Origin: Bradyrhizobium cenepequi
GTDB taxonomy: Bacteria > Pseudomonadota > Alphaproteobacteria > Rhizobiales > Xanthobacteraceae
Length of the DNA: 64,000 nucleotides
NCBI RefSeq assembly: GCF_020329485.1
Contig: NZ_JAGKJI010000018.1
Location: 1 to 64,000, forward strand
Direction of reading: 5' to 3'
Of this stretch, positions 57,606 through 64,000 are shown piece after piece. The notes below the pieces were generated by a model. It saw only the letters and a program-made list of their open reading frames with translations. It had not been told where the DNA came from and did no database searches. The first letter of the stretch is position 1, and each line of letters starts with the position of its first letter. Made by a program: the position numbers and the translations under genes.

Positions 57606-60600
57606 ATGATCGGCCGGATCGTCGATTTCTCCGTTCGCCAGCGCGGGCTCGTTGTGCTGGTCACGCTCGCTGCTGCCGCATCCGGTTTCTGGTCGCTGAC
57701 CAGGCTGCCGATTGACGCCGTTCCCGACGTGACCAATGTCCAGGTCCAGGTCAACGCAGTTGCGCCGGCGCTGACGCCGGTCGAGATCGAGAAGCAGGTC
57801 ACAGTGGCGCTGGAGACCGCGCTCGCCGGGACACCCGGGCTGGAATCGACCCGATCTTTCTCGCGCAACGGGTTCGCGCAGATCACCGCTGTGTTCGCCG
57901 ACCGCACCGACATCTATTTTGCCCGCCAGCAGGTCGCGGAACGCATTAACGAGGCAAAGATCAACCTCCCGCCCCGCGTCGACGTCCGGATGGGACCGAT
58001 CTCCACCGGCCTCGGCGAAATCTACTGGTGGGCGGTGGAATACGAAAAACCCGGGGCGACCACGCCGGTGCAGGACGGCAAGCCCGGCTGGCAGAGCGAC
58101 GGCAGCTACCTCACGCCCGAAGGCGAACGGCTGACGGACGATTTTCAGCGCACGGTCTATCTCCGCACGGTCCAGGATTGGATCATCCGACCGCAGATGC
58201 GGACCGTTCCCGGCGTCGCTGGGGCGGATGCGATCGGCGGTTTCGTGAAACAGTTCCAGGTGCAGCCCGATCCGGTCCGGCTTGCAGCCTACGGGCTCTC
58301 GTTCACCCAAGTGATCGCCGCCATCGAGGCGAACAATATCAGCCGCGGCGCCAACTTCATCGAGCAAAACGGCGAAGGCGTCGTCGTCCGGGCCAGCGGG
58401 CGGGTGGAAAATCTCGATGATATCGGCAGGATCGTGGTGACGACACGAGGCGGCGTGCCGGTCCGCATGTCCGATATCGCCGACCTCGCAATCGGGAAGG
58501 AACTGCGCACCGGCAGCGCCAGCATCGACGGCCGCGAGGTGGTGCTCGGCACCGCGCTGATGCTGATTGGCGGTAACAGCCGCACGGTCGCCGCCGCTGC
58601 CGACCGCAAGATCAAGGAGATCAGCCGGACCCTGCCACCCGGCATCCGTGCCCGAACAGTCCTTAACCGAACCCAACTGGTCGACGCCACGATCGAGACG
58701 GTCGCGACCAACCTGGCAGAAGGCGCGCTGCTGGTGATCGCCGTGTTGTTCCTGATGCTTGGCAATTTCCGCGCGGCACTGATCACGGCCTGCGTGATTC
58801 CGCTGACGATGCTGTTGACCGCGACCGGCATGCTGCAGGGACGGCTCAGCGCCAACCTGATGAGCCTCGGCGCGCTCGATTTCGGCCTGATCGTCGATGG
58901 CGCCGTCATCATCGCGGAGAACAGCCTGCGGCATCTCGCCGAACGGCAGCGCGAGCTTAGGCGCGCGCTATCGTTGCCTGAGCGGCTTGAAACGGTCACC
59001 GCGTCCGCAACCGAAATGATCCGGCCGACGGTCTACGGCCAGCTCATCATCATCCTGGTCTACGTTCCGCTCCTCACCTTCACCGGCGTCGAAGGCAAGA
59101 CGTTTGAGCCGATGGCGCTCACCGTCATGATCGCGCTCGTGGCCGCGTTCGTGCTGTCGTTGACCTTCGTGCCGGCGGCGATCGCGATCGCGATCTCAAA
59201 GCCTGTGCGCGAGCAGGAGAATGCCATCATCCGCGCGCTGAAATCCGCCTATGCGCCGCTGCTCTCCCGTACCGCCCGCGCGCCGCTGCCGGTGATTGGG
59301 CTGGCGTTACTTCTGATCCTCGGGGCGGGTGCGCTGTTCACCCGGCTCGGGCAGGAATTCACGCCGACGCTGGACGAGAAGAACATCGTAATGGAGGTCA
59401 AGCGCGTGCCCAGCACCTCGCTGGTGCAGGCGCAGGCGATGCAGCTCCTGATCGAGCGGTCGGTCAGCAAGTTCCCGCAGGTCGCCTTCGTATTCTCGCG
59501 AACCGGCACGCCCGACCTTGCCGCCGATCCGATGCCACCGAGCGCCTCCGACACCTACATCATCGTCAAGCCGCAGAGCGAGTGGCCGACCCCCTCGATG
59601 TCCAAGGATGATCTCATCAAGGAGATCGAAGCCGAGGCGAGCAAATTGCCGGGTAACAAGCTCGGCTTCTCGCAGCCGATCGAGATGCGCTTCAACGAAT
59701 TGATCGCCGGCGTGCGCGAGGACCTGGCCGTCAAAGTCTTCGGCGACGATTTTGCCGAAATGCAACGGACGGCCGAGAGCATTGCCAACGCCCTCCGCCG
59801 GATCGAGGGTGCTCAAAACGTCAAGGTCGAGGAGACGACCGGCCTGCCGTTCCTGGAGATCAGGATCGACAAAGCCGAGATCGCGCGCCGCGGACTCAAC
59901 CTCGCCACCATCCAGGACCTGATCGAAACCGCCATTGGCGGCCGGGTCGCTGGCCTCGTGTTCGAGGGTGACCGTCGCTTCCAGATCGTGGTCCGCCTGA
60001 ACGACGCGTTGCGCTCCGATGTTTCCGCGCTGGAAAACCTGCCGGTGCCGCTGCCGCATGCCAACCCCAATGCACCCGCAGCTTCCATCCCCTTGCGTAC
60101 CCTCGCTTCGTTCGAATTGACCGAGGGCGCCAACCAGATCAGCCGCGAAAACGGCAAGCGGCGCGTGGTCGCGACCGCCGAGGTGCGTGGGCGGGATATC
60201 GGTTCGCTGGTTGCCGAGGCGCAGGCCAAGGTTGACGAGCAGATAAAGCTCGCGCCGGGCACCTATCTGACCTGGGGCGGCCAGTTCGAGAATTTCTCGG
60301 TCGCCCGCCAACGCCTCTTGTTCGTGGTGCCAGGCTGCTTTGCGATGATTTTCCTGTTGCTGCTCGGTGCACTGGGATCGGCTCGCGATGCGGTGCTCGT
60401 CTTCAGTGCTGTCCCTCTCGCCTTGACCGGTGGCATCGTCTCGCTGTGGTTGCGCGGCATGCCGTTCTCGATCTCGGCCGCCGTCGGCTTCATCGCGCTC
60501 TCCGGCGTAGCGGTGCTGAACGGCCTCGTGATGCTGAGCCAAATCCGCAAGCTGATCGGCGATGGCATGGATACGCGGACCGCGATTCAGGAGGGCGCAT

Positions 60601-60842
60601 TGACCCGTTTCCGGCCGGTCGTCATGACCGCTCTCGTTGCGTCGCTTGGCTTCGTGCCGATGGCGCTGGCGACCGGCACCGGTGCGGAAGTGCAGCGGCC
60701 GCTCGCCACCGTCGTGATCGGCGGGTTGCTGACGGCGACATTGCTGACGCTGCTGGTGCTGCCGGCGCTGTATGCCTATTTCGCGCGGCGGCGCTCGCAG
60801 CCGGAGACACAGCATTTCGTGCCGAGACGGGCAGCGGAATAG
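57606..60842 (+). CDS. CzcA/CnrA-type heavy-metal RND efflux pump
   Basis: 1078 residues. D425, D431 and E438 (DFGLIVDGAVIIAEN) match the proton/metal residues D402, D408 and E415 of CzcA, which mark pumps for divalent metals (Co, Zn, Cd, Ni). The CusA methionine triad is missing. Twelve membrane segments and both large periplasmic loops are complete. It starts three bases after the adaptor stop. Together with the sensor this is a separate efflux system from the copper locus. Confidence 0.93.
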   Translation: MIGRIVDFSVRQRGLVVLVTLAAAASGFWSLTRLPIDAVPDVTNVQVQVNAVAPALTPVEIEKQVTVALETALAGTPGLESTRSFSRNGFAQITAVFADRTDIYFARQQVAERINEAKINLPPRVDVRMGPISTGLGEIYWWAVEYEKPGATTPVQDGKPGWQSDGSYLTPEGERLTDDFQRTVYLRTVQDWIIRPQMRTVPGVAGADAIGGFVKQFQVQPDPVRLAAYGLSFTQVIAAIEANNISRGANFIEQNGEGVVVRASGRVENLDDIGRIVVTTRGGVPVRMSDIADLAIGKELRTGSASIDGREVVLGTALMLIGGNSRTVAAAADRKIKEISRTLPPGIRARTVLNRTQLVDATIETVATNLAEGALLVIAVLFLMLGNFRAALITACVIPLTMLLTATGMLQGRLSANLMSLGALDFGLIVDGAVIIAENSLRHLAERQRELRRALSLPERLETVTASATEMIRPTVYGQLIIILVYVPLLTFTGVEGKTFEPMALTVMIALVAAFVLSLTFVPAAIAIAISKPVREQENAIIRALKSAYAPLLSRTARAPLPVIGLALLLILGAGALFTRLGQEFTPTLDEKNIVMEVKRVPSTSLVQAQAMQLLIERSVSKFPQVAFVFSRTGTPDLAADPMPPSASDTYIIVKPQSEWPTPSMSKDDLIKEIEAEASKLPGNKLGFSQPIEMRFNELIAGVREDLAVKVFGDDFAEMQRTAESIANALRRIEGAQNVKVEETTGLPFLEIRIDKAEIARRGLNLATIQDLIETAIGGRVAGLVFEGDRRFQIVVRLNDALRSDVSALENLPVPLPHANPNAPAASIPLRTLASFELTEGANQISRENGKRRVVATAEVRGRDIGSLVAEAQAKVDEQIKLAPGTYLTWGGQFENFSVARQRLLFVVPGCFAMIFLLLLGALGSARDAVLVFSAVPLALTGGIVSLWLRGMPFSISAAVGFIALSGVAVLNGLVMLSQIRKLIGDGMDTRTAIQEGALTRFRPVVMTALVASLGFVPMALATGTGAEVQRPLATVVIGGLLTATLLTLLVLPALYAYFARRRSQPETQHFVPRRAAE

Positions 60843-60848
60843 CCTGCC

Positions 60849-61184
60849 ATGCTGGCCGTCCTTGCCAGCCGCACCTATCGCCACCTGTTCGCCGCCGCCC
60901 AGGTCATCGCCCTGATCGGCACCGGCCTGATGACGGTCGCACTCGGCTTGTTGGCGTTCAAGATTGCCGGCGACAGGGCCGGCGCCGTCCTGGGCACGGC
61001 GCTGGCGATCAAGATGATTGCCTATGTCGGCATCGCGCCGATTGCAGGAAGCCTGGCCGGCTATGTTCCTCGGCGGCCGTTCCTGGTCGCCATGGACCTG
61101 GTGCGGGCATCCGTCGCGGTAGCGCTGCCGTTCGTCACCGAGGTCTGGAACATCGCTTCTGCCGCTCGTCGCGCACGGCGGTGA
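60849..61184 (+). pseudogene. Truncated MFS transporter gene
   Basis: The first 98 codons (MLAVLASRTYRHLFAAAQVI ... VALPFVTEVW) are a good MFS beginning with three or four membrane helices, starting seven bases after the pump gene's stop. After EVW the sequence turns into NIASAARRARR and stops. In another frame EILAVIALGAWPLLMG reads to a stop at 61261 and may be the original C-terminus. I infer a large internal deletion that shifted the frame. From 61262 to 61479 I see no gene or structured element. Confidence 0.65.
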
Positions 61185-61479
61185 TCCGCAGTCACGCTGC
61201 AGTGGGACTAGAGATCCTTGCGGTCATCGCGCTTGGAGCATGGCCTTTGCTCATGGGATGAGTTTGTGAGCTTCGTCAGAGCAAGACAGATGCACATTTC
61301 GTTTGAACGGATGCCGTACAATCGCGCTAATTTCCTCAACCATTTCAACCTGATTTGCCCCGTCCAGTCCTCGCGCAAGAAATATTCCGCTTCCGTCGTC
61401 GGGCAAATCAGTGATTTAACTCCGCGCGTCTCACCGCAGATGAGGGGCGGCTCGCGATCGTCACGAACGTTGCGGTGAG

Positions 61480-61815
61480 ATGCGGTGGACGCGGGTGTTG
61501 CGACTGACGAGCGCGGCACTCGCGGACGGCGAAGTCGTGTGGTCCTGGCGCCCCGACGCTGGCGCTAAGTTCTGTGGATCAAGTGTCCGCAGAGTGACGG
61601 TGGCAAGAAAGCCCGGTCACCGGGGAGAGCACGAAGTAAGCCGTAAACCACTGCGCAGGGAAAGCCGGTGTTGCTCCGGTTGACCTGTGGTCCTACCCCC
61701 GTGCTTTTTGTTGCATGGGGTCCATGGGTGCAACCGGCACCCGGCTTTCCCTGCGCCCTCACTTCGATGAGAGGGTGGAAAGTAGCCCAAAGCTCGGGCA
61801 GATCATGCCGCGAGA
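61480..61815. repeat. Multicopy Bradyrhizobium-type repeat element, possible structured RNA
   Basis: A segment I recognise as a recurring element of this lineage: its translated frame (VVWSWRPDAGAK) appears in many doubtful database proteins. It contains CCCGG-TCA-CCGGG (near 61612-61624), and a perfect 16-bp long-range stem GCGCAGGGAAAGCCGG (61653-61668) with CCGGCTTTCCCTGCGC (61741-61756). Inside is a hairpin CCCC(C)GTGC...GCATGGGG (about 61696-61720). The conserved stems with variable loop suggest a folded RNA or DNA element rather than a gene. Strand and function are unknown. Confidence 0.6.
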
Positions 61816-61866
61816 ACGCGGACGCACGTCCCCTCCGCTGTTTGAAATTCAAATCAGAACTCACCC

Positions 61867-61944
61867 CGTCATTGCGAGCGGAGCGAAGCAATCCATCGCG
61901 CCGCGTGCGGAGGCATGGATTGCTTCGCTCCGCTCGCAATGACG
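61867..61944. repeat. Palindromic repeat, family B, copy 2
   Basis: CGTCATTGCGAGCGGAGCGAAGCAATCC is mirrored by GGATTGCTTCGCTCCGCTCGCAATGACGG around CGCCGCGTGCGGAGG. The flanks match copy 1 at 26098-26182, apart from compensating changes in the AGCG repeats, while the centre differs. Base changes that keep pairing support a selected hairpin. Confidence 0.85.
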
Positions 61945-61948
61945 GAAT

Positions 61949-62198
61949 CGTAGGATGGGTAGAGCGCAGAGGCTGAGCAAGTATTCGCGACGGCCGTCCG
62001 CCCGTAGAAAATCGTTCGCCGGTATAGCGCACGCGGAGGCCATCGCGGAATTTTCCTTGCGCCACGCAGCAGGACCGAGAATGGATTTCTACTCCTTCGA
62101 GAGCCGATCGAATACTTGCTCAGCCTCGCAGCGAAACCCATCACTCGCGCCGCTTGCTCAGAAGCCTATGGGTTTCGCTGCGCTCTACCCATCCTACG
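61949..62198. repeat. Nested inverted-repeat element (MITE-like)
   Basis: The outer arms CGTAGGATGGGTAGAGCGCA (61949-61968) and TGCGCTCTACCCATCCTACG (62179-62198) pair perfectly over 20 bp. Inner arms AGGCTGAGCAAGTATTCG (61970-61987) and CGAATACTTGCTCAGCCT (62109-62126) pair perfectly over 18 bp. The inside has no good coding frame. GATGGGTTTCGC motifs recur near its right end. It directly follows the family B repeat, before the flhA leader region. Confidence 0.75.
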
Positions 62199-62342
62199 GG
62201 CTGGGGTTCGCTCGCAGTGCGGCGCATCGCCCCGGAATGACGGCCAAGCAACCCCGTTAACCCTTTAATAACCATACGCTGGGCAAAAATTGCCGGGTGA
62301 AGTCGAGTGTCATCGGTCGCGTATGACGGGAGGAGATCCCCC

Positions 62343-62456
62343 GTGGACGCCAGCGCGGTGCCTCACTTTCGGAGCGGCGGCCCGCAAGCCGCCGGGCAGA
62401 CATTTGGCGGCCGCGGCCGGCAGGCGCGGGGGATCGGGCTACCATGGTCGACGTGA
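62343..62456 (+). CDS. Possible leader peptide overlapping the flhA start
   Basis: GTG at 62343 stands seven bases after a strong GGGAGGAG site, while flhA itself has only a weak GGGGGAT site. The frame reads MDASAVPHFRSGGPQAAGQT, then FGGRGRQARGIGLPWST, and its TGA at 62454-62456 lies 10 bases inside flhA. The sequence is GC-driven and unlike any protein I know, so it could be chance. If translated, it could couple ribosomes to flhA. Confidence 0.3.
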   Translation: MDASAVPHFRSGGPQAAGQTFGGRGRQARGIGLPWST

Positions 62457-64000
62457 CGGCGGGTCAGGGCACGGCATCCGGCGGCTTCTCTTTTGCCGAC
62501 ATCACCAACGTCCTGAAGCGCGGCGACATCGCGCTGGCGTTCGGCATCCTCACCATCCTGGTGGTGCTGATCCTGCCGCTGCCCGCGATCGTGCTCGACC
62601 TGTTCCTGGCGATCTCGATCACGCTGTCGGTCTTGATCCTGATGACGGCGCTGTTCATCCAGGCGCCGCTGGAATTCTCCTCGTTCCCGACCATTCTGCT
62701 GATCTCGACCATGCTGCGGCTGTCGCTCAACATGGCTTCGACCCGGTTGATCCTGTCGCGCGGGCACGAGGGGACGGCGGCGGCTGGCCACGTCATCGAG
62801 GCCTTCGGCAATTTCGTGATGGGCGGCAATTTCGTGATCGGGATCATCGTGTTCGCGATCCTGGTCATCGTCAACTTCGTGGTCATCACCAAGGGTTCAG
62901 GCCGCATCGCCGAAGTCGCGGCACGCTTCCACCTGGATTCGATGCCGGGCAAGCAGATGGCAATCGACGCCGACCTCTCCGCCGGCCTGATCGACGAAAA
63001 GGTCGCCAAGGAGCGGCGCAAGGAGCTGGAGGACGAAAGCGGCTTCTTCGGCGCCATGGACGGCGCCTCGAAATTCGTCCGTGGCGACGCCATTGCCGGC
63101 CTGCTCGTCGTGTTCATCAACGTCGTCGGCGGCATCATCATCGGTGTCGCCCAGCAGGGACTGGGCTTTGGCGAAGCCGCGCGCACCTACACCGTGCTGA
63201 CCGTCGGCGACGGCCTGGTGACGCAGGTCCCGGCGCTGATCGTCTCGACCGCCGCGGGCCTCCTGGTATCGAAGGCCGGCGTGTCCGGGGCCGCCGACAA
63301 GGCGCTGATGAAGCAGCTCTCGGGCTATCCGCAGGCGCTCGGCATGTCGGCCGGCGTGATGATCGTGCTGTCGCTGCTGCCGGGCATTCCCATGATCCCG
63401 TTCCTGGCGCTCGGCTCCGGCGCCGCCGCGCTGGCCTGGAACGCACGCAAGCAGAAGCATGCCGCCAAGGCCGCCGAAGCCGCAGCTGCGGCCGCCCCCG
63501 CTGTGGCGGCTGCTGCGGCTGCAGCGGCCGCCGAGGAGCCGATCTCGAGCGCGCTCAAGATCGACGACCTCAAGATCGAGCTCGGCTATGCGCTGCTCCC
63601 GCTTGTCAACGGCCCTGACGGCACCGACCGATTGACCGAGCAGATCAAGGCGCTGCGCCGCTCGCTCGCGGTCGAGATGGGCTTCGTGATGCCGGCGGTG
63701 CGCATCCTCGACAACGTCCAGCTCGAGGCCAACACCTACGTCATCAAGATCAAGGAGGTCGACGCCGGCACGGGACGGATCTGGCCGAACCAGTTCATGG
63801 TGATGGACCCCGCCGGCAACCAGGTCCAGGTCCCCGGCATCCACACCGTCGAGCCGACGTTTGGTCTGCCCGCAACCTGGGTCGACGCCGCGCTGAAGGA
63901 AGAGGCCTCGCTGAAGGGCTACACCGTGGTCGATGCTGCGACCGTGCTGTCAACGCACCTCACTGAACTGCTCAAGAACAACATGTCGGACTTGCTGTCC
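62444..64000 (+). CDS. flhA: Flagellar export apparatus protein FlhA (5' part, runs off the window)
   Basis: 519 codons from ATG at 62444 without a stop; the full protein is about 700 residues. The start MVDVTAGQGTASGGFSFADI is followed by the hydrophobic FHIPEP domain: LAFGILTILVVLILPLPAIVLDLFLAISI, FSSFPTILLISTMLRLSLNMASTRLIL, VVFINVVGGIIIGVAQQGLGFGEA, VPALIVSTAAGLLVSKAG. The linker has an Ala-rich insert (AAEAAAAAAPAVAAAAAAAA) before the cytoplasmic domain starts. FlhA is the central membrane component of the flagellar type III secretion gate. No other flagellar gene is in view. Confidence 0.95.
   Translation, partial: MVDVTAGQGTASGGFSFADITNVLKRGDIALAFGILTILVVLILPLPAIVLDLFLAISITLSVLILMTALFIQAPLEFSSFPTILLISTMLRLSLNMASTRLILSRGHEGTAAAGHVIEAFGNFVMGGNFVIGIIVFAILVIVNFVVITKGSGRIAEVAARFHLDSMPGKQMAIDADLSAGLIDEKVAKERRKELEDESGFFGAMDGASKFVRGDAIAGLLVVFINVVGGIIIGVAQQGLGFGEAARTYTVLTVGDGLVTQVPALIVSTAAGLLVSKAGVSGAADKALMKQLSGYPQALGMSAGVMIVLSLLPGIPMIPFLALGSGAAALAWNARKQKHAAKAAEAAAAAAPAVAAAAAAAAAEEPISSALKIDDLKIELGYALLPLVNGPDGTDRLTEQIKALRRSLAVEMGFVMPAVRILDNVQLEANTYVIKIKEVDAGTGRIWPNQFMVMDPAGNQVQVPGIHTVEPTFGLPATWVDAALKEEASLKGYTVVDAATVLSTHLTELLKNNMSDLLS

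Noticed and set aside
57006..58934. 642-codon minus-strand frame over the CzcB/CzcA-type genes
   Set aside because: Shadow of two clear genes on the other strand.
61480..61683. 67-codon ORF in the repeat element
   Set aside because: It follows a multicopy repeat whose frames are known to give false proteins; no ribosome site.
1..64000. CRISPR arrays, tRNA or rRNA genes, prophage, attachment sites
   Set aside because: No regularly spaced direct repeats, cloverleaf-like segments or phage genes were seen.

Overview
The window reads as a chromosome segment of an alphaproteobacterium of the Bradyrhizobium group (Nitrobacteraceae). The basis is high GC, the protein types (TcuA/TcuB, a small MGEVVRFVPKSE-type protein, a DUF6719-like exported protein, FlhA) and intergenic palindromic repeats that I know from this lineage. 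The species cannot be fixed from sequence alone. I see no rRNA, tRNA or CRISPR array. Genes run in short operons on both strands with many ATGA overlaps.

Layout. 1-0.24 kb: start of an IS5-type transposase cut by the window edge. 0.3-8.9 kb: a catabolic block with tcuAB (tricarballylate-type oxidation) and a divergent GntR regulator, then IclR, a beta-hydroxyacid dehydrogenase, a periplasmic binding protein, an alpha/beta hydrolase and a small unknown protein. 9.2-14.1 kb: MHS-type transporter and phytanoyl-CoA-dioxygenase-like enzyme, divergent from a LacI regulator that faces three tandem operators; then a dienelactone hydrolase-NTF2 fusion. 14.1-19.4 kb: oxyR/katG divergent pair, fdhD and dps, with a cydB remnant between katG and fdhD. 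19.6-31 kb: gamma-glutamyltransferase, a PaoABC-type molybdenum hydroxylase with a TetR regulator, dadA plus a class III aminotransferase with an XRE-cupin regulator, and an MFS carrier.

31.1-43.2 kb is a large copper locus on the + strand: small His/Met/Cys-rich exported proteins, a TolC-type lipoprotein, a Tat-exported multicopper oxidase, a cupredoxin, CusF-like, FixH-like, CusB and CusA proteins, a cytochrome c, a methyltransferase and a DUF411 protein. 43.3-48.9 kb: an MFS gene with an internal deletion, an AI-2E-type permease, a Baeyer-Villiger-type monooxygenase fused to an esterase, a GNAT enzyme and a DUF6719-like protein. 49.2-55.9 kb: a tightly packed chromate operon (rhodanese-ChrB, ChrA) that continues into a PepSY-like protein, a duplicated-domain DUF1259 protein, a DUF1344-like protein, an ABC ATPase/permease pair and a lectin-fold (DUF1080-type) protein. 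56.0-61.2 kb: a CsoR/RcnR-family sensor with its palindromic operator, CzcB- and CzcA-type efflux genes and a broken MFS gene. 61.3-62.25 kb: an island of three different repeat elements. 62.4 kb to the end: flhA, open at the window edge.

Working together: the right half is a metal-defence region with three export modules (copper, chromate, probably nickel/cobalt). The left half handles organic acids, aldehydes and amino compounds, with a separate peroxide-defence pair. The best candidates for something not well described are the extended chromate operon with its ABC exporter, the monooxygenase-esterase fusion with a changed fingerprint residue, and the structured repeat RNA-like element before flhA.
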